The position numbers and the translations under genes were made by a program. From assembly GCF_040802235.1 (NCBI RefSeq), contig NC_133165.1:11689623-11753622 (forward strand): DNA of 64,000 nt, given 5' to 3'. Each line of letters begins with the position of its first letter. Positions within the stretch are counted from its first letter, which is position 1. The DNA comes from Manis javanica. Lineage: Eukaryota; Chordata; Mammalia; Pholidota; Manidae. Shown here piece by piece: positions 25,501-37,839 of this stretch. The notes beneath the pieces are model-generated. The model was not told the origin of the DNA. It did no database searches and was given only the letters and a program-made list of their open reading frames with translations.

Positions 25501-27920
25501 TGGCCCTTAAAATTAACTGAAACTTTTCTTTCCATACATAGCTATTCTATGTAACTCTGGATTTGAAGTTTCCTGGCTTCCTACCCAAGTAGTAGATACT
25601 TAGTATTTAAACATCTAAATTGACTAGGTAATAAAGAGCACAACTCAAGAAGGAGTTAAGGGTAAAATTTAAAAATCTATAAGCTATCTAGGCATCCATC
25701 TTCCACAGCACATAGTTGGTTCTAAAATACTGTTACTCTTGTCAGTTCAGGGAACGTCTGTTTCCAACTTCTTCAATCACTTTTTAAAAAGGTTCTCTTC
25801 AGGACTCCAGTTAGTTTTCATTATATTTACAACTAAGTGTCCATAAATATTATAATTAATTAATAATGGGATAAACGATGCTAATATTTGAGAGTATTTT
25901 TTCCCTTAATTCATATGCATATTCCTTTGAAAGAACCCAGTTCTTATATAACATTTTATTTTAATTTCTAATAATCTTGTGTTATCCCTCATTTTCCCAG
26001 GTTAATTAATTTTGCCAAACTGAACTTTTAGCAAAAATAGGCATTTTAACTAAATTCCAAAAATATTTATCACTGAGTACTTATTCTTACGAATTTGAAA
26101 GCTTTGATTTAAAATCTTCCATTTATTTACACATTCATTACACATATATTTATTTAGTGCCTATTATGTAGAAGGCATTATTCTATTCTGCCTTTCAGTG
26201 GAGCTTCCCTGTCAATTTTCTTCTATAAGCCAAGTAATATTAGCCACTACAGTACTGAAGTTGCTTTCCATTTGACTCTATTCTCATAATTCCATCTTTA
26301 CAGTCCTCATATGGAACTTGTATAAAACAAATACTTATTTCCACATTCTCAGATAGTGAAAACTGGTGGATAGGTTTCCCAAAAACTTTTCATGGAAACT
26401 TTCATTATCCCTTTTATGCTCGTTAGTTCTTAGCAGGGAAACATTTGGCAACAATAAACATGACTGGCCTGAGGATTTATTATATTATTGCACTTCAGTT
26501 TCATTCACTTGACAAATGCATTTCACATTTGACCATACCCATTTATTTAGGCACCACATTAACTAGTGTAAGAAATTGGTTTGAAAGCAACAATAATAAC
26601 CAGAAAAAAAAGAGTAAAACAGTTTTTCTAAGAAAATGATCATGAAGGGTAAGAACTAAATTACTACTGCTAGAAACACCATGTTTTAATCTATTATCAA
26701 TACAGCACATATGGATCCTGTCCTCAAAATGTTAAAATGTGTGTAAGTTTTTCTGTTTTTTTTTTATACAAAGAATAAATGTAATTGACCTATGTACAAC
26801 TAGCTCTCTCACACAAGTACAGTTGAAATTTGTCTTTCTCTGGATAATGTCCACTGATGGTGAAACTAACTACTGTTTTAGATCTGTAAACATTTTTCTA
26901 TAGTTGGTAATACCTATATATTTAACTGTATTTGGAATAATTTTTGACTGTTTCATTAAACAGTCTCAGATCTTGGAAACAGTCAATATCAGGCTATTAA
27001 AGAACATTAAATCAACAGCTACTTATCACGTGCCTACTCTGTACTAGACTTTATATAAATGTCTATTAGATGATTCCCCAACCATGTAAACATGATCCTG
27101 GTACACCAGTAACTAATTCTGACTGTCCAGTTCTTGTTATGGGAATATTTTAAGGTTTAAAGTGTTCATTTGTTTGTTTAATTAATTGTCAAAGTTCAGG
27201 AAAAAATATCAAGACCTAGTATTTGTATTATTAAAGCTCTTGCCAAAAAAATTGAGACCAAGAAGAATCAGAGTTAATTAACAAAAATAAAGAGTCTTAA
27301 AAATTTAAAATTTTTAAACTGTTAGAGACCAATTTTTCCTGAACTAAAATTCTTTTAAAATAGTAATTCTCTGAGATATAACTCTGCCTCTCTGTTGGCA
27401 TGTTACTTTAAGTTGAACTTTGGATAAAAAAACAAAAGAGGATAAACAAAGCCAGATTTCATTATATATAGAACAAAAATGTTTAACTTGGTCAAAATTG
27501 TTTATAAAACCTTATTTTTATCTAGGGAAAATGATAATGTCTAACTAGGTGGAAGTTTGAATCTTTTAAATGGGAAATCTGATAGTCAATTTTTACTTCT
27601 ATAGTGAAACTTTGCATCAATTGGCATAAAAGTGGTATCACAGATTTATTTTATAAGAAGAATTTGTAGGTAGAATACCTCAGTTACAAGAAAACCAGTT
27701 AATGAAAAGTATTACTAGAGTGCACATATTTAATAATCTCTTTATTGTGCATCAACAAAAGTTTTACTTGAACACAATTGCATTACTTTTTACTATCTAA
27801 CCTATGAAAAGAGTATTATGTGCTATTTGCCAAATTTTTTCATCATCTATTTGCTCTTCAACTCTTTGCCAATGTCAATTCACTCATGACTTTCCTGAAA
27901 ATGTCACATGGAGACAGTAG
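22501..27920. other. Gene-free AT-rich stretch
   Basis: I find no gene. A 113-codon minus-strand frame at 25194-25535 has no recognisable motif and runs through an A-run; I treat it as chance. The only repeat I can name is an L2 fragment, listed separately. Confidence 0.4.
26110..26215 (-). mobile_element. L2 LINE 3'-end fragment, antisense
   Basis: TTTATTTACACATTCATTACACATATATTTATTTAGTGCC followed by a TATTATGTAGAAGGCA block is the reverse complement of the L2 tail (GTGCCTGGCACATAGTAGG, AATAAATATTTGTTGAATG). Confidence 0.55.
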
Positions 27921-27929
27921 CAGGATTTA

Positions 27930-28090
27930 AGAGTCCACTATGTCCACTCAACACTTTATAATTACTGTCTGTTTCAATGGTTATTACAACTGTGTAAGTG
28001 CACGAAACCCTCATTTTAAAATGGGGAAACTGAGGCAATGCAGTTAAATTATTTGCCCAAAGGTAACAGTAACACAGTTGACTTTGCACG
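27930..28090 (+). mobile_element. MIR SINE fragment
   Basis: The ordered blocks CTCATTTTAAAATGGGGAAACTGAGGCAATG, AATTATTTGCCCAAAGGT and AACACAG follow the MIR consensus region (CCCATTTTACAGATGAGGAAACTGAGG, CTTGCCCAAGGTCACACAG). Confidence 0.75.
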
Positions 28091-28754
28091 ATAACATTTA
28101 TTGTAAAGAAGACAATGTCTTGTTTAATATTCAGAAGTAAGGTATACCTCTAATATAATAGTACCATAAAGAAAATCGCCAAGTAGCAAATACAAGATGC
28201 ATATCTGTTTTCGCATGCTTTGGAATGAAAAGAACTGTTCATTACCTAGAAATAAGGCCAATGGAATTAAAAAGGGATAAAAATGTATCAGCGAAAAACC
28301 ATGTCCTATCCTCAATTTCTGTAAGTGAGGAAACCCAAGAGAAAGATATTTCTGTATCTATATCCACATCTATATCTACATATGACCTCATAAACCATTA
28401 AATTTAAGATTTCATTGAAATTTTTCCTCAGACTTTCTTATACTTTATTATGTCAGATATTTCTGTTTACCTAAGATCTTTGTAAACTAAGTGTTACCAG
28501 TTTTTGTGTTGTTCAAAGAATACTCCCATATTGAGTGATTTTGTTTGTATTACATCAAGACACACTTTAATAAAATAATATTAATGAGTAGTGATTACTT
28601 TGAACTTTGTAAAATTGATATGGAATACCAGAGACTATGTCTTTTCTTTGAGAGAGCACATGAAGAAAATAGATCAGAATATGTAACTATCTAAATTTTC
28701 TAAATATGCCAATTAATGAGTGGACAATTGAAACAAAACTCAGTTTATTATTTT

Positions 28755-28790
28755 TATATATAGTTTCAGTTTATACTGAAACTATATATA
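28755..28790. repeat. Perfect 16 bp inverted repeat, 4-base loop
   Basis: The left arm TATATATAGTTTCAGT and the right arm ACTGAAACTATATATA are exact reverse complements separated by TTAT. On either strand it can fold into a 16 bp hairpin. Confidence 0.97.
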
Positions 28791-28810
28791 ATTAGGGACA
28801 TGTTGAGACA

Positions 28811-28842
28811 TAACTTCTGTCACTTCAAGTGACAGAAAGTTA
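28811..28842. repeat. Second hairpin: 15 bp stem with one bulge, 1-base loop
   Basis: TAACTT plus CTGTCACTT pairs with AAGTGACAG plus AAGTTA around a single C, with one unpaired A at 28836. It lies 20 bases to the right of the perfect hairpin. Confidence 0.95.
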
Positions 28843-29236
28843 AGTTTGAATGTAAAACGTTTGTAGACATCCAATAAGATCATGATTTCTGAATTTAACT
28901 TAGAGAATGTAAGAGATCAGTATGAAGTAGCCGAGCTGCTTAAAATGGTCAAAATCCTAGTTGGAGATCTTGGAGCCTTGAGAAAAGGAAATTTCAAAGG
29001 AGATGCATGTTCGGAATGGAGGGGTCGAAGGCTTGGAAAGCAGCAAGATGGAAAAATGGCGAGGTCAATCCACCAATGAGGCAAAAGTGATGGGTAATGC
29101 TTTTAAATTAAGATAAATCATTTATAAATATATTTACAGCTAGTCTTCCGGATGTTTACAGCTTGACAGTCATGCTTGTAACTGAGTGGAAATTTTAATG
29201 TGGCATGAATTAGGAGGTAAAGTTCTGCGTGTGTGC

Positions 29237-29260
29237 TTGTGTGTGTGTGTGTGTGTGTGT
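29237..29260. repeat. (GT)n microsatellite
   Basis: A pure TG run of about 12 units, preceded by an interrupted GTGTGTG segment. Confidence 0.95.
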
Positions 29261-32200
29261 ATCTGTCTACCAATCTATATATTTTTTGCCTGGTAGTTTA
29301 CGTAAAGTTGTAAATTTATGATGCAAGTAAGAAATCTGGTAATATGAAAATGCCACATAATTATGATTTTTTCTCTCCCTTTAAAATAAGATACACTATG
29401 TTGGTAATATTATTCTGGTTGGCAGGGTACAATAAAATATTAATATCTCCCCTTTCTTTTTGTTGGAAGAGGATCCCTAGATGGTTTTTAACAACAGGAG
29501 CTCGCCATTACCAGAGCTATAATGCCCTAAAATATACCAGGGGCCTCTGTTTTTGAGAGTACTGTATGGCCTCCATGTGTGTAGTCTATTTCAGAAAATT
29601 CTTAGAAATAACTGTAGTTATTCAGACCCTGATTACTAAAGGTAAGTTCCTAAGGAGGATGGTCCAGAGTGAGCCATGTGCTAAATTGAGACGGGTTGCT
29701 TTGCAGGATGTAATGTCTTTCTCACCCAATCAAGTTGCCTGACCGTGTGAGTGGAGACCGCCAGCTGGTGACCACAGAGGTGGGTCCTCTCACCTTAAAA
29801 GTGAACATGCCAGTTCATGAACACATCTTTGCTTTGGATAGAGTCTGTTAATACTTTCAGGGAAAAGTCAAAGCTATTTCACATAAGAGCTATGGCTTAT
29901 ATTTTTGAAAGACCAAAATAATGAAATTTTTAATGTTTGAAAATAAATTGAAGTTCCGCTTTTTAAAAAAACTTGCAACATTTGCTATATTCAATGTAGT
30001 TATAAGGTACAGAGGCTGACTTGTATTTTTATAAGTTTAGAATTTTGATGTTCAGTTGAATTTGAAATTATTTCTATAACACAGAATCATACCTAACATA
30101 TTCATTGCTCAATAAATGTTCATTGAATAAAAGAGCCACAAATAACTTCAAAGGTGCAATTCATTCAGGGTAAATTTAAAGAATTACTAATATTAACTTT
30201 ATCTTCATAAAAAGAACCCCTAAAAAAGAGTGAGAGAGAGAAAACTCTTCTTTTCTTCTAGCTTTGGCCTAAATATACTGAGATTCTCTTGAGAACGTAC
30301 ATCGTTTGTTTGAGAGAGACTGCAGGCTGTTCTCTAATTAATATTCTGCATAAGAATAATCCCATTTAAAACCAAGACCACCTTTCGCACAGTTCTATCA
30401 GCTGATAAACAAATCTCTCTTAAACAGGACAGCTAACATGTTATTCCTTTGTTCTCCCCATTACAACATTTTACATTTGTACAACACTTCAAAGACTTTA
30501 CTAATTATTTTCTTCCATGAGGATAACCTATTCATTAAATTAGCCTATACCTGTAGGTCTATACCCAGTTCCTTCTTTAATCTCTTCATTTTAAATTTGT
30601 ATATAACATTTTTCTAGACAGTAAAGTTCTAGCTAAAGATTAAAGATCATTTCCAAATACCACCCTAAGAAATGTCAACTGTGTTCTCAATAGGAAATAG
30701 TTTTTTTTTCCTCTTTTTAAAAAAAATGTATTAGGGTGTTAACATATTAACTGCTAAGTATTTACAGTTGAATATTCTGAAGCCAAATTATTTCAGTAGG
30801 CATGATGGGTTTCAGAATCTTTTCTAGATTTTTAAAGAATTCAACTTGATTTCATATAAAGAGCTGTCATTTTTCATGGATTATGGAATTTTCTGATCTT
30901 AATTTGAAAAACTTTTAGAGGATTTATTTTTTTCCCATCTCAGTTGACTGTGCTTAGCTAAAGTAATCACAGACAATTTAAACAACATTTGAAATCAGAG
31001 TCATTTCCTGGCACAGAGAACACTTGCAGTGACAAACACGATATTCACACCATAAAACATCAGAAATAATAGTTTCTGTTGCTTTTTAAATGGGAAACTG
31101 TCATATACAAAGTTTTATTGTTCTAGTTGGGTCCCCTTTATGTTTTCCTTTTTCTCATGAGTGTAAAATATATATTTATATATTCATCTGATTTTCACCA
31201 TGATTTTTTTCTAAATGGACAAACCAAACCTGAAACATCTCATTCAAGCTCCCAAAAAAAACATGTGAGATATGGGATTCAAATTGAACTCCGGGCTACT
31301 CCAAATTTCTTTCTACTTTTCCAGCAGCTTTTTACCTGCTGAATTACAAAGGAGTTAAAATTAGCCAAGGTCACAAGCAAGCTGGTGAGGACACAGCAAG
31401 GCCCAGAAATTGATTTCCTGATCTTTCAACAGGAACTCTTATTAACACCCCAATGTTTCCCACCATGTTTAAAAAGGCAATTGGCATATTAATCATCTCT
31501 TACCTCTATTTCATAATTCCACTTTAGTGAGGGCTATATTATATTCAAGTCATCCTAGTTAATTGTTTTCCCTAGTTAGTGACGTGGTTTTATAGGCTGG
31601 AAATAGCACATAAAATGTGTAAGAAAGAGAAAAAGGAATGATTGAGTATTTTCTTAACAATTTGATGTCTTCGTGTGCTTTTCTTCAATTTTCCTCAACT
31701 ATGAAAATTTTTTTTTGCAATTTTTCTCAGTCAAAATTATTTCCTAGCCTAAGATGCCATGAGTGAAAAATAATACTAGACTTCACTTTGTTCCAAGCTG
31801 TGAATCTCTTCTAAAGAGAATGGTGAGCCCAATTTACTTTTATAAAGATGTTTTTCACACATATCTAAAATTCATATAAACTATTATATTTAGAGAGTAG
31901 TAATTTAGTGCATGCATATATGTCAGTTATCAATTAATTACCTCTTCAAAATGTATACACCCTTCAGGACATGTTTTGTGATAAGGTTCGTTTAAGTATT
32001 TTCCCTTTCAAGTGAGAAAAATGTTTAGCTTTCTCAGTAGAGGTGCTGAAGGGACCCTGCTGGAGGAGAGGTTTTGCAATTCCTGGCATAGGTGGGGGTA
32101 GAATTGGCCTTGTGGGTTTGAGGACGTCTGAGGCAGCCTGCCTGAGCCACAGACCCAGAACACTATTCCTTTGCAGCGCTGTGACCTACCAAAACAGCCT

Positions 32201-32279
32201 GTGCTTTTGTCTCCACAGGGAAACCAAAGCCTGCTGCCTCCACTGCCCGTATCAGGGCCCCCTCGCACTGCATGCCTAG
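29261..32279. other. Gene-free stretch
   Basis: No gene recognised. An L2-like tail (TGCTCAATAAATGTTCATTGAATAA) is at about 30100-30130. The segment 32030-32280 is GC-richer with short overlapping frames on both strands but nothing recognisable. Confidence 0.4.
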
Positions 32280-32735
32280 GCCACCGATTGCGCATCACCT
32301 GCTCCCCTTCCTACACTCCAGAGAGTTGCCTATTGTTTCCCTAGTAACTCCAGACCAGCTCTGGTCTGGCCAAATCAGGGAATTTATCTGCTATCTGATG
32401 GCTGAACTACAATTTCTCCAACTAGTTCTAACCCTTCCAAGCTTGTTCCTCCTTGGTTTCCCCCTGCCCCAGACCTAGAGAACCGTATCATTTCCTTATA
32501 TTTTGTAGCTGGCTCCCTTAGTGTAGTGATAATGCCTTCCCACTTTCCCTGTTTAACTTAACTGTATGATAGCTGTCTCCTGACCAGACCCAGACTGTCA
32601 CAGCATATATTTATATAGATTATAAACTTCATGAAGGTGAAAAATATGCTGGTGTTCGCTAGTATTCTCCCCCCTGTGTAATGCACGGAGCTTTTAAGGA
32701 GCATTCCTTACATATTTTTGAATGAACAAATGACA
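32280..32735 (+). mobile_element. L2 LINE 3' region
   Basis: The right end shows the L2 tail order: ATTATAAACTTCATGAAGGTGAAAAATATG, GTATTCTCCCCCCTGTGTAATGCACGGAGC, TTTTTGAATGAACAAATGA. The CT-rich part to the left is compatible with more upstream L2 but is weaker. Confidence 0.6.
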
Positions 32736-33044
32736 GGATTGGTTTCATACAGGCTGATCAAGGGAACCTGCATCTCAAGCAATTGGATTGCTTGAGTCAC
32801 CTGGGAAAAAACTCCTACCATTTCAATGGATTGTACTCTTTAATGATAAAAGTATCAGTTTTGGAAGGGTAAGGTGCTCTTAGAAACTCTGGCAGATGCT
32901 ATTAAATGTCTATGAAACAGTCAATATTCTATTCTATTTGTCAGTACAGCCCACCTCCCACTACGGAGCATGATAATGTCAGATACTCTCTTTTCTAGCT
33001 CTTAAGAGAAGAGCTTAATTAAAATCCATTAAAGGATGGCCATA

Positions 33045-33240
33045 GTCATTCATTCATTTACTCATTCACTCATTTACTTAATCATTCATTCATTAATTTA
33101 TTCATCAAGTATATGTAAATGGGCCTATCATATTCCAGGGAGTTCTAGGTATCTAGGACATTGTATTAAATTCTCTGTCTTCCTGGAACATATGTGCTAG
33201 CAAGTGAGAAGAAGAATAAGCAATAGACATAAAAAGTTAG
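33045..33240 (-). mobile_element. L2 LINE 3' end, antisense, with expanded (ATTC)n tail
   Basis: A run of ATTC/ACTC tetranucleotides (33045-33106) continues into ATCAAGTATATGTAAATGGGCC, a CAGGGAGTTCTAGG block and TTCCTGGAACATATGTGC, which is the reverse-complement order of the L2 3' end. The tetranucleotide run grew from the terminal TGAATGAATG of the element. Confidence 0.65.
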
Positions 33241-33867
33241 TAAGATGCTGTTGTGGCCGACAGAATCTGAAAGGAAGTCTGTTTGTTCAGCACCTCCTGA
33301 CAGATTTTCCTCCCTGATAGAGGACAAGCCCTTCAAGATTCCATCTTTATGTTGTCTCAGTTCCATGAAAGTGCTGTCCATATTACAAACTTTCTTTAAT
33401 ACCTTTAACCATTTATTAATCTAAATTTCATAAACACAGTTGAAGAGAAGGCTTTGGTCTGGAGAAGACACCATCCATTGAAAATTAAGGTGACATAAAT
33501 ATATTCATTTGTTCTCTCATTGTAAATGCCTCTGTGCTGAGCACAGACAATTTACTTTTGTACTTTCTTTTTATTTTAAATAGATCATAATTTGTAATAG
33601 TGTTTTTTGTTGTTTGATCTTTATGTTGAGATAGAAATAAAACATTTATGGTGCAGAAAAGCTGCATGGGAAGGAACTAATATCAAAAGACCCATATTTG
33701 AGCCTTAGTTCTAGAACTTTCTGCCTCCTTAACTCTGGGTAATTTACATTTATAAAATTAAAATCTAAATCCCACAAATTCAAAAGTAAATCTCAGGCAA
33801 TAGTTGGCAAGGAACACCCTTCTGAGCTCTCTCCCACCTTGCCCCAACTTTCATTAGGACTTCACTG

Positions 33868-34800
33868 TTTTTTTAGAACAGTTTCAGGTTCACAGCAAAA
33901 TTGAGAAGGAGGTACAGAGATTTCCTACATACCCACTACCTCCACATATGCAAAGCCTCCCTCATTATCATTAACATCTCCCACCAGAGAGGTACCTTTG
34001 TTACAACTGATAAACCTAAACTGATAAAACATAATCACCCCAAATCCATAGTTTACATTGCAGTTTACTTTTGGCTTTATACATTTTATGGATTTGGAAA
34101 AATGCATAATGAATGACATGTATCCATCATTATAAGGGTATTATACAGAGTATTTTCACTGCCCCAAAATCCGCCGTGCTGTACCTATTCACTCCCTTTC
34201 TCACCACCCCCTGGCAACTGTTTCCATAGTTTTGCCTTTTCAGGCATATCACATAGTTGGAATCGTACAATAGTTAGCTGGCTTTTTTCACTTAGTAATA
34301 TGCATGTAAGTTTCCTCATTTCTTTTCATGGCTTGGTAGCTCATTTCTTTTTAGCAGTGAATAATATTCCATCATCTGGATTACCAAAGATCATTTAGCC
34401 ATTCAGCTACTAAAGGACATCTTGGCTGCTACCAAACTTTGGCAATCATGAATAAAGCTGTTTTAAACATCTGTGTCCAGGTTTTTGTATGGACATAAGT
34501 TTCAACTCCTTTGTGTGAATACCAAGAAGAACAATTACTGTATCATAGGGTAAGCGTATGTTTAGTTTTGTGAGAAACTGCCAAACTCTCCTCCAAGAGA
34601 GTTCCTGTTGCTTCATACACTTGTCAACATTTGGTATTGTCAGTGTTCTTGATTTTGGCCATTGTAATAAGTATGTAGAGGTATCTCATTGTTCATGGTT
34701 TTAATTTGCATTTCCCTTCATAGAAGTATTGAAGTTGGGGGTGTTGGTCCTCTGACTTTGTTCTTTTCATTCAATATTATGTTAGTTATGCTCGATCTTG
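33868..34800 (-). mobile_element. Old L1 (L1M-type) 3' end, antisense
   Basis: It reads, on the plus strand, the reverse complement of L1 3'UTR and ORF2 C-terminus: TTTCAGGTTCACAGCAAAATTGAG, CACCCCCTGGCAACTG, GAATAATATTCCATCATC, AACTGCCAAACTCTC, and TTTTAATTTGCATTTCCC. Numerous substitutions break every frame. Confidence 0.85.
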
Positions 34801-34964
34801 TGCCTCTCCACTTTTGTACTTTCTTAATGGCCTGTAGTGCCTAGCATATCATAGGCATATAATTGCTTGTTATCATGATGCATGGTTTATACAATGACCC
34901 ACAGATATATGCAATAATATTTAAGTGTTAAATTTACCCAGTGAGGGGTTATAAATGCATATCA

Positions 34965-35006
<42 letters not shown>

Positions 35007-35007
35007 C
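34965..35007. repeat. (TG)n(TA)n compound microsatellite
   Basis: About twelve TG units followed directly by about nine TA units. Confidence 0.95.
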
Positions 35008-35226
35008 AGCAGCTACATAAAATTAGATATCCATATTATGTGAATATGTACATATGAATGTATATACAGCACAAATATGTGTATGTGAATATATAACATG
35101 CATATACACCATGCTAATATACATGAAAGGAATGATTGAGCATTTTCTTCATCTGAGGTCTTCTTATGCTTTCCCTCAACTTTTCTCAATTGTGAAAATG
35201 AATACATGCATATACAACATGTTAAT

Positions 35227-35253
35227 AATTCTTGATTTTGAAAATCAAGAATT
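35227..35253. repeat. Perfect 13 bp inverted repeat around one base
   Basis: AATTCTTGATTTT and AAAATCAAGAATT are exact reverse complements around a single G at 35240. Confidence 0.97.
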
Positions 35254-35534
35254 TAAAATTATGTAAATGAATATGTTTAGTAAATTTGGAGTAAACTTTA
35301 ATGGTCGCCTTTGGAATCTACTTTTGCTTCAGCTACCATCTTTAGTCTCTCAAGCTGCATATTATTGGGTATTGATATCAAGAAAATTATTTCATTTTGT
35401 ACTTTTGATTACAAATTAACTTTTTTGATAAGAGCTATAAAATTACTTTGTCAATATGTGGAGGCACTGTATAACGTTAGAACTGCCTCAGAATATTTTT
35501 ATTTTAAACCACTTTATTCAGATATCCTTGATAT

Positions 35535-36059
35535 CTAAAATGTATATATTTAAGGTACACAACTTGACATTTTGATGTTGACATTCTGAAAAGATCACCA
35601 CAATCAAGCTAAATACTATATTGCCTCTATATAGTTACAATTTGTGTGTGTGCATATGTTGAGAAGATTTAAATTAAGTTCTATCCTCTCAGCAAATTTC
35701 AAGTGTACAATACATTATTGTTAACCAGGTTGGTCATCAGATCCCCAGACTCATTCATCTTGCATAACAGAAACTTTATGCCATTTGGTAAAAAGGTGTA
35801 TATTTTTAGAATGGATTATTATTCAGCACTAAAAAGGAAGGAAATCTTGCCCTTTATAACAATATGGGTGAAACTGGACAATACTGTGCTAAGTGAAATC
35901 AGCCAGAGACAGAAAGACACATACTGAATGTTTTCTTACTTAAATGTTGAATTTGAAATAATGAAACTCATTGAAGCAGAAAGCAGAGTGGTGGCTGCCA
36001 GGAGTGGGGGTAAAGGGTGGAAGGAGGAAAGGAGGGGGTACTGGTCAAAGGGCACATAA
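35535..36059 (-). mobile_element. 5'-inverted (twin-primed) L1 3'-end insertion
   Basis: The left half (35535 to about 35795) is L1 3'UTR in antisense, including the reverse of GTTAACAATAATGTATTGTAC. The right half (about 35800-36059) is L1 in sense: ATTATTATTCAGCACTAAAAAGG, AAGTGAAATCAGCCAGA, GAGTGGTGGCTGCCAGG, ending GGTCAAAGGGCACATAA. In an intact L1 the sense half immediately precedes the antisense half, so the two meet at one point and are inverted relative to each other, the signature of twin priming of a minus-strand insertion. Confidence 0.8.
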
Positions 36060-36600
36060 TTTTTTTTTATTGTGGTAAAAGACATATAACATAAGACTTT
36101 CCATTTTAACCACTTTTAAGTATACAATTCAGTGACATTAAGTAGATTCACATTGTTGTGCAACCATGACCATTTCCTAGTCTCAGTACTTTTTTATCAT
36201 GGCAAACAGTAACCCATTAAACAGTCACTTCTTACTATCCCCTCCCCCACCTCCTGACAACCACCAATCCTCCCCCTGTCTCCATGGACCCACCTATTCT
36301 GGACTTTTTGTATAAGTAGAATTGTACAGTATGTAGTCCCTTGTGCCTGGCTTCTTTCACCCAGCACAATATTTTCAAGTTTCATTCATACTGTATAGTA
36401 TGTAGCAGACTTTCATTCCTTGTTATGGCTGGACAATATTCCACTGTACGGATAAACCACATCATACATGATATGATGGACATTGGAGTTTTTCCACCTC
36501 ACGGCTGTTGTGAACGGAGCTGCTGGGCACATCTGTGTAAAATTTTTCAGAATACCTTTCTTCAACTGACTTTATGCTTGTATTTTCAGGGATCTTTGTT
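36060..36600 (-). mobile_element. Old L1M 3' end, antisense
   Basis: It starts with a T-run, then TTATTGTGGTAAAAGACATATAACAT, TTTTAACCACTTTTAAGTATACAATTCAGTG, TTGTGCAACCATGACCA, GGCTTCTTTCACCCAGC and GACAATATTCCACTGT, the reverse complement of the common old L1 3'UTR. It abuts the twin-primed element, so one inserted next to or into the other. Confidence 0.85.
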
Positions 36601-36639
36601 AGTTACTCATTATCAGTAGGAAAGTCCAATTCTTCCATG

Positions 36640-37165
36640 TTACTTGCAAACTCACCTGAAATTGTGTTTCATTTTTGATCCAATCTTATTTTATATTACT
36701 CCAGCATATGTGACCTCTGGTCCAGACAGACTTCTCAATGTTCCACAAATACATATTTGTATCCTTTACCTTTGTTTAGATGACTTTTTTCTATTACTTT
36801 CCTTGAATCCCAAATGTCATCCTAGTACAAATCAACTATGTTACCTCCAAGAAGTCACTCACTTCAACTGCCTTAGCTGCTTCACTTCTGAAAAACATAT
36901 ATTGTTTGCCATATTCAGAAAATTCTGTACCATATCAAAAGGGCTTATGTTTCATGAGCATTTTGACATGCTCAAAGAAGAAGTTTGCTGCAGGTCAATT
37001 ATGCACTATCACAGAGGTACTGTGGGTTCTCAATCCCTGGCTAACTTTGTAAATGCAGTAAGTCCTAGGAAGTGCAGAGATGACTAGAAGGAGACAACTG
37101 GAAACTTTAACTCAGTATATCCTGAGTAGTGACCATTCGATAAATGGCTCTTGAATGAAGGAATG
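36640..37165 (+). mobile_element. L2 LINE fragment
   Basis: The TC-rich text with TTACCTCCAAGAAGTCACTC, a CTGCCTTAGCTGCTTC block and a GATAAATGGCTCTTGAATGAAGGAATG tail fits the L2 3' portion in order. Diverged; the 147-codon open frame within it shows no recognisable reverse transcriptase motif and is not a gene. Confidence 0.5.
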
Positions 37166-37839
37166 ATATGAGCTACATTAATTATATTCTACTTCTACAA
37201 CTAAACTATAAATTTTAGCTCATGGAAGAATAAAAGAAAATATAGCACTCAGTTTGGAATAAAAAACACTGGGTTCAAGTGGCTGTTTCGTCTTGCTAAG
37301 ATTTTTGTGCCAAAGGCAAATTAAATAAACTTTCTGAGTCTCATTTATATTGGCTGTCAAAGAAAAATAATCATTATAAATAGGAAAAGATAACTAAAAG
37401 AAATTTGTACAGCTATAAATTGCTATAGCAATAACATTATTATTATTGTAATGCATCCTTTATTTTAAGTGTTAAGTGGGAAATTGAGGAAACCAAAACC
37501 ATTTAAGGAAATCAAATATTTTGTCTAAATATTGTCTAAATGAGGAATATTTTTGGCATATTAATTTTATAAATGGTAATATTTTAATAAGAATGTGACC
37601 TTGTTCATCTTTTTGAAGCCATAAGATAGGTTAGAACTCTAGGTAGCAGAAGACTTCCTTGGGCTCTTATGACAGAGTAGTAAGCCCTAAAAGGAAACAG
37701 ACAGAAAACAAGAAACTCTCTAAGAAAAGACAATATTGCTTGAGATGGCTGGCATGCTGGAAGTATGCTGGCTCTGGTATTATCTGACACACAGAAAAGA
37801 GAGACAATTGTACCCTGAAGTTGTTTAAAAATTAGGCAA

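Noticed and set aside
25194-25535. 113-codon minus-strand frame, considered as a terminal exon of LRRIQ1
   Set aside because: No leucine-rich repeat or IQ motif, no convincing acceptor, and it runs through an A-run; frames of this length are expected by chance in AT-rich DNA of this size.
28882-29079. 65-codon plus-strand frame in a GC-richer patch
   Set aside because: No recognised product, no supporting splice or promoter signal.
36644-37087. 147-codon plus-strand frame
   Set aside because: It falls in L2-like sequence and shows no reverse transcriptase or endonuclease motif.
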